From positions 1 to 64,000 of the forward strand of contig NZ_LGHK01000016.1 in the NCBI RefSeq assembly GCF_001908235.1: a stretch of 64,000 nt of DNA, in the 5' to 3' direction. This stretch comes from Bradyrhizobium sp. NAS96.2 (GTDB lineage Bacteria; Pseudomonadota; Alphaproteobacteria; Rhizobiales; Xanthobacteraceae). Of the stretch, positions 8,889 to 18,273 are shown piece by piece (position 1 is the first letter of the stretch; the number at the start of each line of letters is the position of its first letter). A program made the position numbers and the translations under genes. The notes under the pieces are model-generated. The model worked only from the letters and a program-made list of their open reading frames with translations. It did not search any database and was not told the origin of the DNA.

Positions 8889-9710
8889 TCATGGGTCGAT
8901 GGCGAGTTCGCTGCGGATCTCCTCGGCCAGGCGCAAGGTCATATGCCTGCGCCACATCGGTCTGCCATGAACGTCGGCATGGTACACCGCTTCCGGGATC
9001 TGCTGAAGGATGGCGCTGCGCAGCGCCTCTCGCCCGGGCAAATCCGCAAAGGAGAGCTTGATCGGCCGTACGGTCGAGGCGGTGACGGTCAGGGACAGTG
9101 CGCCGTCGCCATCCAGAGTTCCGATCAGAAGTGCGGCCGAGCGGCCGACCGGCGTCAGCGAGATCTGGCGGAAGACCGAGCGTCGCCGTAACGCGGTCAG
9201 GGGAATATCGATCTGCCGCAAGAGATCGCCGCTGGCCAGCAGATTTCTCCGGTTGCCGACGACGAAATCCGCCACTGGAATTTGATATTCACTGCCGTCT
9301 GCGCGCCAGATCGTGCAGACGCCATCGAGCGCCGAGGCCAGTGAGATCATCGGCCCCGCCGGCAGCGACATGCAGATATTGCCGCCGACGGTCGCCGTCT
9401 TCCATATCTTGAAGGACGCGAGGAAGGCACGGCAGCACTGGCCGATCAGCGGGGCCGCGATCCAATCGGGCGCGCAGGCGAGAGCGTCGAGTTGCGCCAC
9501 AGTGCAGGTCGCCGCGATGCGGAGGTGGTTGTCACTTACGATCAAGGCAGGCCACTTCAGATCGGTCAGGTCGATCAGGCGGTTCAAATGAACTTGCGGT
9601 TCGGAAAACAGCCATGTTCCGCCCGCAAGCCATGCATCGCCTGCTGTCCAAACGGGCAATTGCGCGCGGGTGTGTGGGCGCGCGATCTCTCTGATCGTGT
9701 TCAGGTCCAT
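8889..9710 (-). CDS. Molybdenum hydroxylase FAD-binding subunit (CoxM/XdhB-like)
   Basis: Protein of 273 residues of the FAD-binding-5/CO-dehydrogenase flavoprotein family. The family's FAD loop is recognisable as ATVGGNICMSLPAGPM (residues about 115-130), preceded by a degenerate first FAD loop near AWLAGGTWL. It passes electrons from the Fe-S clusters to NAD+ or another acceptor. It is the first gene of the minus-strand operon with the Fe-S/Mo subunit, and divergent from the 8-oxoguanine-deaminase-like gene across 134 bases that must hold both promoters. Confidence 0.87.
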   Translation of the reverse strand: MDLNTIREIARPHTRAQLPVWTAGDAWLAGGTWLFSEPQVHLNRLIDLTDLKWPALIVSDNHLRIAATCTVAQLDALACAPDWIAAPLIGQCCRAFLASFKIWKTATVGGNICMSLPAGPMISLASALDGVCTIWRADGSEYQIPVADFVVGNRRNLLASGDLLRQIDIPLTALRRRSVFRQISLTPVGRSAALLIGTLDGDGALSLTVTASTVRPIKLSFADLPGREALRSAILQQIPEAVYHADVHGRPMWRRHMTLRLAEEIRSELAIDP

Positions 9711-9844
9711 TGCGATGTCAGCGCTTTCTCCGGGTTGTGTCCCTCGGATGATCCTTGGAGGCAGTCTTGCAAGACTGACGCCAATTGTGGGCCGATCCTT
9801 GCATCTCTGGGCTTTGCCCGGCAGTCGGGTATGATGTTGGGATC

Positions 9845-11194
9845 ATGGCTCAAACGCAACCAATCTGGATCAAGGATCCACTCTCCATCCTGGCCGATGG
9901 GGCCGAACGCGGCGTTGTGGTCCGGGATGGCAAGATCGTCGAACTGGTCGGTCGCGGCCGCGAAGCCGAGGCCTCCAACGCGGTTGTCTTTGACGCCGGT
10001 GCGCATGTCGTTCTGCCGGGCCTGATCAACACCCATCACCATTTCTACCAGACCCTGACGCGTGCCCTGCCTGCCGCCCTCGATCGCGAGCTGTTTCCCT
10101 GGCTTCAGGCGCTCTATCCGGTGTGGGCACGACTGACGCCGGGCTCGCTGCAACTTGGCGTCAAGGTGGCGATGTCGGAATTGCTGCTCTCGGGCTGCAC
10201 CACGACAACCGATCATCACTATGTGTTTCCCGCGGGGCTGGAGGACGCCATCGACATCGAGGTCGAGGTGGCCAGGCAACTCGGCATGCGCGTGCTGCTC
10301 ACGCGCGGCTCGATGAACCTGTCGCAGCGCGATGGCGGCTTGCCGCCCGACAGCGTGGTGCAGGACGAGGACACCATCCTGGCCGACAGCGAACGCGTCG
10401 TCTCCCGGTATCACCAGCGCGGCGAGGATGCCATGGTACAGATCGCGCTGGCGCCATGCTCGCCGTTCTCGGTGACGACGTCGTTGATGCGCAAGACGGC
10501 GGAGCTTGCCGACAGGCTCGAGGTTCGCCTGCACACTCATCTCGCCGAGACCGAGGACGAGAACAGATTCTGCGAGGAGATGTATCGCTGTCGTCCGCTG
10601 GACTATCTCGAACAATGCGGCTGGCTCAATTCGCGCACCTGGCTTGCCCACGGCGTTCACTTCAATGCAGGCGAGATGGTGCGGCTTGGCAGGGCAGGGA
10701 CGACGATCAGCCATTGCGCATGCAGCAACCAGGTCTTGGCGTCGGGCTGCTGCCCGGTCTGCGAGATGGAGGAGGTCGGCGTCGGAATCGGGCTTGGCGT
10801 CGACGGTTCCGCCTCCAACGACGGATCGAATCTGATGCAGGAAGTGCGCGCGGCGTTCCTGTTGCAGCGGGCGCGGTACGGCGTCAATCGCGTCAGTCAC
10901 ATCGATGCGCTGCGATGGGCAACCAGGGGCTCCGCGGCTTGCGTCGGGCGGCCCGAACTGGGTGAGATCGCGGTCGGCAAGGCGGCTGATCTCGCACTGT
11001 TCAAGCCGGACGAACTGCGCTTCTCCGGTCACGGTGACCCTCTTGCCGCACTCGTCCTGTGTGGCGCGCACCGCGCTGATCGCGTCATGGTCGGTGGCCG
11101 CTGGACGGTCATCGACGGAGCGATCCCGGGTCTCGACGTCGCCGATCTGATCCGCCGCCACAGCGCGACCGCGCGGGCCATGCACGCCGGTTAG
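9845..11194 (+). CDS. 8-oxoguanine/guanine-deaminase-like amidohydrolase (AtzB/TrzN relatives)
   Basis: Zinc amidohydrolase of 449 residues. Visible are the metal motif NTHHHFYQT, the following LTRALP, HTHLAETEDE with the catalytic Glu, HGVHF, and the metal Asp in GVDGSASNDGSN, the pattern of 8-oxoguanine deaminase and hydroxydechloroatrazine-type ethylaminohydrolases. The likely reaction is hydrolytic deamination of 8-oxoguanine or guanine to urate or xanthine, which would feed the neighbouring xanthine-dehydrogenase and urate-oxidase genes. ATG 9845 is used because the conserved N-terminus starts there; the frame opens 60 bases earlier. Substrate within the family is inferred from context. 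Confidence 0.85.
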   Translation: MAQTQPIWIKDPLSILADGAERGVVVRDGKIVELVGRGREAEASNAVVFDAGAHVVLPGLINTHHHFYQTLTRALPAALDRELFPWLQALYPVWARLTPGSLQLGVKVAMSELLLSGCTTTTDHHYVFPAGLEDAIDIEVEVARQLGMRVLLTRGSMNLSQRDGGLPPDSVVQDEDTILADSERVVSRYHQRGEDAMVQIALAPCSPFSVTTSLMRKTAELADRLEVRLHTHLAETEDENRFCEEMYRCRPLDYLEQCGWLNSRTWLAHGVHFNAGEMVRLGRAGTTISHCACSNQVLASGCCPVCEMEEVGVGIGLGVDGSASNDGSNLMQEVRAAFLLQRARYGVNRVSHIDALRWATRGSAACVGRPELGEIAVGKAADLALFKPDELRFSGHGDPLAALVLCGAHRADRVMVGGRWTVIDGAIPGLDVADLIRRHSATARAMHAG

Positions 11195-11230
11195 GTTTCG
11201 GGCGAGCCCGGGAGGTACAATCGTCAAAGA

Positions 11231-11259
11231 TGCCCTCCCCGGAGGGAGGGCACTTGTTG
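11231..11259. terminator. Hairpin terminator between convergent genes
   Basis: Perfect 8-bp inverted repeat TGCCCTCC (11231-11238) and GGAGGGCA (11245-11252) followed by CTTGTTGT. It sits between the stop codons of the deaminase (+) and the BMP binding protein (-) and could stop transcription from the plus side; the T-run is short. Confidence 0.6.
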
Positions 11260-11272
11260 TGCGGGCGATCGC

Positions 11273-12352
11273 TCATTTGCCGGGAAGCTTGTCGTCGATG
11301 CCCTTGACGTAGAAATTCATGCTGAGGATCTGGCCATCATCCAGATGATCGCCGCCCTTGCATTCGACTTCCTTGCCGTCTTGCCCGACAACCGGACACT
11401 TGAACGGATGCAGCTTGCCGGCCGCGATGGCAGCCTGGGTATCTTCAGCCAATTTCTTCACGTCATCCGGCATGTTGGTGTAGGGCGCCATCTCGAACAT
11501 CTTGGTCTCGAGGCCTCCCCAGGTATCCGCGGACTTCCAGCTGCCGTCGAGCTGCGCCTTGACGCGCTCGATGTAATACGGCGCCCAGGTGTCAAGGATC
11601 GAGGTGAGCTGGGCCTTGGGGCCGAATTTGATCATTTCGGAATCCTGGCCGAATGCAAACTTGCCGCGCTCGCTTGCAATCTGCATCGCTGCGGGCGAGT
11701 CGGTATGCTGCATGATGATGTCGGCGCCCTGATCGAGCAGCGCCTTGGCGGCGTCGGCCTCCTTGCCGGGATCGAACCACGAGTTCACCCAGATGATCTT
11801 GACCTTGATATTGGGATTGACGGTCTGCGCGCCGATCATCGTCGCGTTGATGCCCGAGACGACTTCGGGAATCGGGAACGAGCCGATGTAGCCGAGCACG
11901 CCCGCCTTAGACATTTTGGCTGCGATTTCTCCCTGGATGTAGCGGCCCTGGTACCAGCGCGCCGAGTAGGTTGCCATGTTCTTGTCGCGCTTATAGCCGG
12001 AGCAGTGCTCGAAATGCACGTTGGGATACTTCTTCGCCACCTTCAAAGTGGGATCCATGTAGCCGAAGGAGGTGGTGAAGATCAGCGTGTTGCCGGCGCG
12101 GACGAGCTGCTCGACGGCGCGTTCGGCGTCGGGGCCCTCGGGGACGTTTTCGAGAAAGGTGGTTTCGATCTTGTCGCCAAACTCCTTCACGACCGCCTGT
12201 CGGGCAAGTTCGTGTTGATAGGTCCAGCCGAGATCGCCGACCGGTCCGAGATAGATGAATCCGACCTTCAGCTTCTCGGCGGCAATGGCGCTGCTCGTCA
12301 GGCCTCCTGCCAACAGAAGCGTCGCGGCGGCTGCAAGCAAGTTCTTTCTCAT
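11273..12352 (-). CDS. BMP-family nucleoside ABC transporter substrate-binding protein
   Basis: Periplasmic binding protein of 359 residues with a signal peptide (LLAAAATLLLAGGLTSSAIA). The mature start KLKVGFIYLGPVGDLGWTYQHELAR is typical of the BMP/PnrA-like family, which binds purine nucleosides. Start at ATG 12352 (MRKNLL) preferred over 12370 because the basic signal-peptide head begins there. It is the last gene of a minus-strand operon, ATPase-permease-permease-binding protein. Together with the Tsx-like porin divergent from the operon it points to nucleoside or nucleobase import. Confidence 0.92.
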   Translation of the reverse strand: MRKNLLAAAATLLLAGGLTSSAIAAEKLKVGFIYLGPVGDLGWTYQHELARQAVVKEFGDKIETTFLENVPEGPDAERAVEQLVRAGNTLIFTTSFGYMDPTLKVAKKYPNVHFEHCSGYKRDKNMATYSARWYQGRYIQGEIAAKMSKAGVLGYIGSFPIPEVVSGINATMIGAQTVNPNIKVKIIWVNSWFDPGKEADAAKALLDQGADIIMQHTDSPAAMQIASERGKFAFGQDSEMIKFGPKAQLTSILDTWAPYYIERVKAQLDGSWKSADTWGGLETKMFEMAPYTNMPDDVKKLAEDTQAAIAAGKLHPFKCPVVGQDGKEVECKGGDHLDDGQILSMNFYVKGIDDKLPGK

Positions 12353-12430
12353 CGTGATGTCCTCCAACAACAGCGGGGTGAACCATGGTCCGGGATGGCG
12401 CGCCCCATCGCGCTCGCCCGGAAACGAATG

Positions 12431-13348
12431 TCATCGATCAGGCACGAACACGGTGCCGAGCGCCGCTGGCGCGGTTGAACCGCCGGTCCGCGCGCGCGAC
12501 AGCAGCACCAGGACGATCACGGTTGCGAGATAGGGCAGGGATGACATGAACTGAGAGGGAATACCGATGCCGGCACCCTGGGCGTGCAATTGCAGGATCG
12601 TCACCGCGCCGAACAGATAGGCTCCGATCACCAGCCGGCCCGGCAGCCAGGAAGCAAAGACCGTCAGCGCGAGTGCAATCCAGCCGCGGCCGGCGGTCAT
12701 GCCCGGAATGAAGAATGGCGTGTAGGCGAGCGGCAGGTAGGCGCCGGCGAGTCCGGCGCAGGCGCCGCCGAACATCACGGCATACATCCGGATCTTCAGC
12801 ACCGGATAGCCCAGCGCGTGCGCCGAGACATGGTTGTCGCCGCAGGCACGCAGGATCAACCCGGCCCGCGTCCGGTACAGGAACCACCATACCGCCGCGA
12901 CCAGCGCCAGCGACAGGTAGACGAACGCATCCTCGCCGAACAGGATACGCCCGATCAGCGGAATGTCGGTGACGAAGGGGATCTGGAGATGCGGCGCCGG
13001 TGTAATCCGTTCGCCGACGAAGCGTGCGCCGATCAGGCCCGACAAGCCGACGCCGAAGATGGTCAGCGCCAGACCGGTGGCGACCTGATTGACCGCAAGC
13101 CCGAGCGCCATCGCGGCGAACAGCAGCGACATCAGCACGCCGGCAAGCATTCCACAGAGCGCGCCGATGATGATCGAGCCGGTCAGCCATGCCCCGCCGA
13201 AGCCGCACGCGGCGCCGACGATCATCATGCCCTCGACGCCGAGATTGAGCACGCCCGAGCGCTCGGCCACCAGTTCACCGGTCGCTGCCAGCAATAGGGG
13301 TGTCGATGCCGCAAGCACCGACAGGATGATGGCTTCAATGAGCTCCAC
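12431..13348 (-). CDS. BMP-type ABC transporter permease 2
   Basis: Integral membrane protein of 305 residues, BPD_transp_2 type, with about eight to nine hydrophobic segments. The conserved early sequence ATGELVAERSGVLNLGVEGM is the hallmark of the YufQ/NupQ-like permease of nucleoside importers. Overlaps the upstream permease gene by 14 bases, indicating translational coupling. Works with the second permease and the double-NBD ATPase upstream. Confidence 0.92.
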   Translation of the reverse strand: MELIEAIILSVLAASTPLLLAATGELVAERSGVLNLGVEGMMIVGAACGFGGAWLTGSIIIGALCGMLAGVLMSLLFAAMALGLAVNQVATGLALTIFGVGLSGLIGARFVGERITPAPHLQIPFVTDIPLIGRILFGEDAFVYLSLALVAAVWWFLYRTRAGLILRACGDNHVSAHALGYPVLKIRMYAVMFGGACAGLAGAYLPLAYTPFFIPGMTAGRGWIALALTVFASWLPGRLVIGAYLFGAVTILQLHAQGAGIGIPSQFMSSLPYLATVIVLVLLSRARTGGSTAPAALGTVFVPDR

Positions 13349-14426
13349 GCGCCACCTGCGGAGACGAGGAAACGATGCGGAAGCGATAGAGAATGAGGGA
13401 GTCGCAGGCGAGCACGTAGAACAGCAGGATTCCCTGGAAAACCTTGGTGACGTCCAAAGGGATTTTCATGGTGATCTGCGCCTGCTCGCCGCCTATGAAG
13501 GTGAGTGCGAGAAACAGCCCTGCAATTAATATTCCAATCGGATTCAGGCGGCCGAGGAAAGCAACGATGATCGCCGTGAAGCCGTAGCCGGGCGAGATGC
13601 CCGGCTGGAGATGGCCGACCGGGCCCGCGACCTCGATGATCCCGGCGAGCCCCGCAAGCGCGCCCGAGATCGCAAACGTCAGCAGGATGAGTTGATTGGC
13701 GTTGAAGCCGCCGAAACGGGCCGCGCGGGGCGCTGCGCCCACCACGCGGATCTCGAACCCCTTGATGGTCTTGCCAAGCAGCACGGCACCTGCGGCCACC
13801 ACGATCAGCGCGAGGATGGAGCCGAGATGCAGTCGGCCGCCTTCGATCAGCGTCGGCACCGTGGCGACCGGGTCGAACTCGGCGGTGGTCGGGAAGTTGA
13901 AGCCTTGCGGATCGCGCCAGGGTCCGCGGACCAGATAGTCGAGCAGCAGGTCGGCCACGTAGACCAGCATCAGCGAGGTCAGGATCTCGCTGGCGCCGAA
14001 CCTGACCTTGCAGATAGCGGGGATCAGGGCGTAGAGCGCGCCGGCGATGGCGCCGAGCAGCAGCATCGCCGGCAGCACCCAATGGCCGGCCTCGGTCCCC
14101 TGCGTTTTCACCGCAATCCAGCTTCCCGCGACCGCCCCCATCAGGAACTGGCCCTCGGCGCCGATGTTCCAGGCATTGGCGAGGTAGCAAAGCGACAGGC
14201 CGATCGCGATCATCACCAGGGGGGTCGCCTTCACGGCGATCTCCTGCAGCGAGTAGCCGTCGGTAAGTGGTACGATGAAATAGACGTAGAGCGCTGAGAT
14301 CGGATTCTTGCCGAGGACCATGAACAGGATGGTCATGGTGACGATCGTGAGGCCGATCGCGATCAGCGGGGAGACCAGCGCGACGATCTTCGATCGCTCG
14401 GCGCGCTTCTCAAGTATCAGCTGCAT
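13335..14426 (-). CDS. BMP-type ABC transporter permease 1
   Basis: Membrane protein of 363 residues with roughly ten transmembrane stretches, YufP/NupP-like. The conserved CYLANAWNIGAEGQFLMGA segment is the equivalent of the NIG-EGQ motif in this permease class. Overlaps the ATPase gene end by 17 bases and the next permease start by 14, so the three are tightly coupled. Confidence 0.92.
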   Translation of the reverse strand: MQLILEKRAERSKIVALVSPLIAIGLTIVTMTILFMVLGKNPISALYVYFIVPLTDGYSLQEIAVKATPLVMIAIGLSLCYLANAWNIGAEGQFLMGAVAGSWIAVKTQGTEAGHWVLPAMLLLGAIAGALYALIPAICKVRFGASEILTSLMLVYVADLLLDYLVRGPWRDPQGFNFPTTAEFDPVATVPTLIEGGRLHLGSILALIVVAAGAVLLGKTIKGFEIRVVGAAPRAARFGGFNANQLILLTFAISGALAGLAGIIEVAGPVGHLQPGISPGYGFTAIIVAFLGRLNPIGILIAGLFLALTFIGGEQAQITMKIPLDVTKVFQGILLFYVLACDSLILYRFRIVSSSPQVARGAH

Positions 14427-15981
14427 GCGCCTGCTCCTTTGTCTCGAGGCTGCTGCCCCCCATCAACAGGCCGAGTTTCTCGCGGCTGGCCTCCGCCGTT
14501 GGCAGCGATGCGGACAGGTGGCCGTGAAACATCACGGCAATTCGATCGGAGATTTCGATGAGTTCATCGAGATCCTGGCTCGTCACCAGCACTGCAGCGC
14601 CGCCGGCCGCAAGATCGAGCAAGGCCTGTCGGATCACGGCAGCCGCGCCGGCATCGACGCCCCAGGTCGGCTGGCTGACGACAAGCACGGCCGGATTGCG
14701 CAGGATCTCGCGGCCGACGATGAATTTCTGAAGGTTGCCGCCTGACAGGCTCGCAGCTTCCGGATCACGCTTTGCCTTGCGCACGTCGAAAGTCTCCGTC
14801 GCTCGGTCGACGGCATTCAGCGTCGCCGCCGTGTTGACGAAACCGTGCTGCACCATGTTGCCGGCGGCGTGTCCGGTCAGCAGAGCATTCTCCGAAAGCC
14901 TCATGCGCGGCGCGGTCCCGTGACCGAGACGTTCTTCGGGCACAAAGGCTGCTCCAAGCTTGCGCCGCCGGCTGATCGAGAGATGTCCGGCCGCGATTCC
15001 CTCGATCACGATCGTGCCGGGGTCGCGGGCGAGCCGCTCGCCCGACAATGCCGCAAACAACTCGTCCTGTCCGTTCCCGGCCACGCCCGCAATGCCCAAG
15101 ATTTCACCACCTCTGAGCTCCAATGAGATGCCCTTGAGGTGCACGCCATGCGCATCGTCGGGCTCTAGGTTGAGATCGTTGATGACCAGCCGCGGCACGG
15201 TGATCTCGCGGCTTGCCGCCGGCTTCACTTCCTTGATTTCGGTGCCGACCATCATGCGCGCCAGCGAGGCGGCGGTCTCCGCTTTGGGATTGCAAGTCGA
15301 GACCTTCCTGCCGCCGCGCAGGATAGTTGCAGTGTCGCACAGCCTCTTCACCTCTTCGAGCTTATGGCTGATGTAGAGAATTGCACGCCCTTCGCTCTTG
15401 AGGCGCTCGAGCACGACGAACAGTTGGTCGGCTTCCTGCGGCGTCAGCACCGCGGTCGGCTCGTCCAGGATGAGAAATTTGGGATTCTGCATCAATGCGC
15501 GTACGATCTCGATGCGTTGACGTTCGCCCACCGAAAGCTGCCAGACCTCGCGCTTGGGATCGAGCGGAAGCCCATAGCTGCGGGATACCTGCTGAAGCCG
15601 CGCGGACATCTCCTTGAACGATTCCTTGCCATCGAGGCCGAGTGCCACGTTCTCGGCAACGGTGAGGTTGTCGAACAGCGAGAAGTGCTGAAACACCATC
15701 CCGATGCCGCGGGCGCGAGCCTGCGACGGACCCGACAGCACCATGGTCTGGCCCTCCCAGCGCAGTTCGCCCTCGCTGGGTTGCACCAGACCGTAGATGG
15801 CCTTGACGAGGGTGGACTTGCCTGCGCCGTTCTCGCCGAGCAGTGCGTGGATCTGCTGCGGCCAGACGTCGAGATCGATCTTGTCGTTGGCGAGAAACGA
15901 CCCGTATCGCTTGGTCAGGCCGACCGTCTGCAAGAGCGGCGTGGCACTCGTGTGCGGCGCGGCCGATGTCGTGTCTCGCAT
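14410..15981 (-). CDS. BMP-type ABC transporter ATP-binding protein (two NBDs)
   Basis: Protein of 523 residues with two tandem ABC domains. The first has Walker A GENGAGKST, signature LSVGERQR and Walker B LILDEPTAVLTP. The second has a degenerate Walker A, VAGNGQDEL, in place of GxxGxGKS, a usual feature of the second half in this sugar/nucleoside family, and signature LSGGNLQKFIVGRE. First gene of the minus operon; its promoter must lie in the 555-base gap to the Tsx-like gene. Confidence 0.92.
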   Translation of the reverse strand: MRDTTSAAPHTSATPLLQTVGLTKRYGSFLANDKIDLDVWPQQIHALLGENGAGKSTLVKAIYGLVQPSEGELRWEGQTMVLSGPSQARARGIGMVFQHFSLFDNLTVAENVALGLDGKESFKEMSARLQQVSRSYGLPLDPKREVWQLSVGERQRIEIVRALMQNPKFLILDEPTAVLTPQEADQLFVVLERLKSEGRAILYISHKLEEVKRLCDTATILRGGRKVSTCNPKAETAASLARMMVGTEIKEVKPAASREITVPRLVINDLNLEPDDAHGVHLKGISLELRGGEILGIAGVAGNGQDELFAALSGERLARDPGTIVIEGIAAGHLSISRRRKLGAAFVPEERLGHGTAPRMRLSENALLTGHAAGNMVQHGFVNTAATLNAVDRATETFDVRKAKRDPEAASLSGGNLQKFIVGREILRNPAVLVVSQPTWGVDAGAAAVIRQALLDLAAGGAAVLVTSQDLDELIEISDRIAVMFHGHLSASLPTAEASREKLGLLMGGSSLETKEQAHAADT

Positions 15982-16536
15982 CCGTGGATATCGCGTTCAT
16001 GAGGAGAGGGAGCGGCAATAGTGAGCCAGTTTTCCTGCATGCGTAAGTAGCGAAAAAGCGCCACCGGCTGCTCAAGCCTTCGGCATAGTTGAGCTTTTCC
16101 GTAAATCCACGGGGACGTCCGCGGTGCGTGGCGCAGCGCGACTTGGCCGTTGGCCGGCCATGCACCCGAATTTCGCTGTTGCAGAATTGTGACTGTCGAC
16201 CCAATTCGCACAGGGGTAGGCATCGATGGCGGAAATTTGAGCAGAGCGCGATGACGCGGTTTTGTCTGGCTTTTTCGCGTGTCGACGGCGCTCCGTGCGT
16301 TGCGCGGAAATGTCGCGGAAGCCGAACAATGATGGGCATAATTTGAAAAGTTCTGAATTCAGTCGAAGCAAAATTTTGGCTCGCCAGATCCGATCAAACC
16401 GGACCAACTCGCAGAGGTTGTTGATCAAACTCGCATCAGCAGCTGAAAAAACTTCAGGCTTCCTGTCCGCCCCCAAGCTGCGCAAGGCTCTCATTGAAGC
16501 CTGAATTCCTGATGCTTCACTTTGGGGGTCTTCACG
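15982..16536. other. Divergent intergenic region, no gene supported
   Basis: 555 bases between the divergent nucleoside ABC operon and the Tsx-like channel gene. Small open frames here lack domains and convincing ribosome sites. The stretch 16330-16480 is noticeably AT-richer than its surroundings and probably contains the promoters of both flanking units; I could not assign exact -35/-10 boxes. Confidence 0.5.
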
Positions 16537-17634
16537 ATGTTCAATTTCCGCCGAACCTTGTCAGCCGCCGTGCTATCGCTTGGGCTGATACCGGCCGCCA
16601 CTAACCTTGCAAGTGCCGCCGATCTGCCGGTCAAGGCGCCCAAGCCGGCCGCCGACCTGCCGTTCTTTCTGGTCATCGACGACCGCGTGACCTATTCGTA
16701 CATCTTCTCCGGTACCGATCCCGGCGTCTTCTCCGTTCGTCCCGACGGGAGCATCAACGGAAAGACCGCAAAGCAGGTCTACTCCTTCACGCACTTCGAC
16801 ATCTGGGCCTATGGCCAGAACTTCTTCACAATCTCGATGTACAAGTCGGATCACAACGACCCGGCGTCGCCGTGCTCGAATGTCGGCGTGACCATCACCG
16901 GAGCTCCGGCCACCTGCGCCGGCGCGACCGAGATCTACGGCCTGTTCCGGTCGACCTTCGGCTGGAATCAGATCTTCAACACGAAGGCGTTCAGCATGGG
17001 GCCGCTGAACAACATCTCGTTCGAAGTCGGTATGGACGCCAACACGGAAAACAACTTCCTCGCGCCGGCCAAGCGTGACGTCGTTGCCGGTCTCCAGTTC
17101 GAATTTAATCTTCCCTACAAGGGCTACATCAACGTGTCCCCGCTGATGTACTACGAGTACTTCAACCACAATGCGTTCGACCAGTGCGGTCTGTTCGGCG
17201 CGGGCGTACCGGGCGTGACTTGCATCAGCGACGGCAACACCAAATTCAAACCGACATGGGCCGTCGAAGTGAACTACTACATGGATCTCGGCTTCCTGCC
17301 CGAGAACATGCAGTATTTCTCGATCAGCGGCCGCGCCGGCTGGTACGGCAAGAAGGGCACCGAGAACGAGCCGATGGCCTTCAATCCGGTCACCAATGTC
17401 AGTACGGCGGTCGAGCTCAACTCCGAGCCGATCCGCCTGACCTTCGACGCGAGCAAGGCGTTCTGGGGGCCGAAATACTCACACTTCGTCGACGTCTGGG
17501 TGGCCTATCGCTATTGGCAGAACAAGTTCGGCCTCGACCACGCCAAAAGCGTCGTCTGTAACGTCGCTGCCGGCGTCAGCAATAATTCCTGCACCGAGGA
17601 ATCGCTCTATTCCGGCATCAGCGTGAAGTTCTGA
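16537..17634 (+). CDS. Tsx-like outer-membrane nucleoside channel
   Basis: Protein of 365 residues with a signal peptide ending ATNLASAAD. The mature part is rich in aromatic residues and alternating beta patterns, ending with a terminal SGISVKF whose last residue is Phe, as expected of an outer-membrane beta-barrel. The segments SFTHFDIWAYGQNFFTISMY and FELxMDANTENN resemble the nucleoside-specific channel Tsx family. ATG 16537 follows a GGGGGTC element at a workable distance. Divergent from the BMP nucleoside ABC operon, which supports a nucleoside-porin role; the family call is by eye. Confidence 0.7.
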   Translation: MFNFRRTLSAAVLSLGLIPAATNLASAADLPVKAPKPAADLPFFLVIDDRVTYSYIFSGTDPGVFSVRPDGSINGKTAKQVYSFTHFDIWAYGQNFFTISMYKSDHNDPASPCSNVGVTITGAPATCAGATEIYGLFRSTFGWNQIFNTKAFSMGPLNNISFEVGMDANTENNFLAPAKRDVVAGLQFEFNLPYKGYINVSPLMYYEYFNHNAFDQCGLFGAGVPGVTCISDGNTKFKPTWAVEVNYYMDLGFLPENMQYFSISGRAGWYGKKGTENEPMAFNPVTNVSTAVELNSEPIRLTFDASKAFWGPKYSHFVDVWVAYRYWQNKFGLDHAKSVVCNVAAGVSNNSCTEESLYSGISVKF

Positions 17635-17666
17635 TCCACCTGGACCGTTCCTCCGGGTGGCACTGA

Positions 17667-17699
17667 TGGCGCCGCGATGCTCCCCGCGGCGCCATTTTT
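17667..17699 (+). terminator. Rho-independent terminator of the Tsx-like gene
   Basis: Ten-base perfect inverted repeat TGGCGCCGCG (17667-17676) and CGCGGCGCCA (17685-17694) followed by TTTTT, 33 bases after the stop codon. Confidence 0.88.
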
Positions 17700-17718
17700 C
17701 TGTTGCCGGGCAAGGGAG

Positions 17719-18273
17719 TTAAGCTTCGCTGGTTCGGTTGCGTTGCCAGACGTCTTGATGGAGTGCCGCGGCCTCCGTCTCAAGCAGGGGTCCGACGATT
17801 TCGGTCGGGCGCTGTCCGCTGCCGAATACCTCGCGGCAAGGGAGGTTGAGCGTTGGATTCTCGGGGTGGTCGCCGGTGAGTTCGCGCAATGCATGCTCAC
17901 TCAGGCCATAGACGACCCGGCCGATGCCTGCCCAATAGATTGCGCCCGCACACATGGCGCAAGGTTCCGCAGAAGAATAAAGCGTTGCTTGGCGCAAGAC
18001 GCTGGCGGGAAGGGTCACGCAGGCCTGTGTTGCCAGCAACCGCTCGGCATGCGCCGTGCCGTCGCGTGGCGGCATGAAGCCATTTTCGACTTCAAGCAGC
18101 ACCCGCCTGTCGTGGTCGACCAGAATTGCGCCGAAGGGATGGTTGCCATGGGTGAGCGCCCGGCGCGCCACATCGAAAGACCGTCGCAGAAAATGCTCGT
18201 CGGCTTGCTCCTGGCTCAATGCCGCGATGTCAACCATGAATTTATGTCCCTGCGCCCACCATCTCAAACTCAC
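17719..18273 (-). CDS. Nucleoside/guanine deaminase, cytidine-deaminase fold
   Basis: Protein of 184 residues (172 if the internal ATG at 18237 is used, which has AGGGAC upstream). Zinc motifs are TAHAERLLA (HAE) and SSAEPCAMCAGAIYWAG (PCxxC), matching the guanine/tRNA-adenosine/nucleoside deaminase branch. It probably deaminates a free base or nucleoside. The ATG at 18273 overlaps the stop of the dihydropyrimidinase gene by four bases, so translation is likely coupled. Context: pyrimidine/hydantoin operon. Confidence 0.83.
   Translation of the reverse strand: MSLRWWAQGHKFMVDIAALSQEQADEHFLRRSFDVARRALTHGNHPFGAILVDHDRRVLLEVENGFMPPRDGTAHAERLLATQACVTLPASVLRQATLYSSAEPCAMCAGAIYWAGIGRVVYGLSEHALRELTGDHPENPTLNLPCREVFGSGQRPTEIVGPLLETEAAALHQDVWQRNRTSEA

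Noticed and set aside
16072..16494. 140-codon minus-strand frame in the divergent gap
   Set aside because: No domain, no clear ribosome site, and it fills the region expected to hold two promoters.
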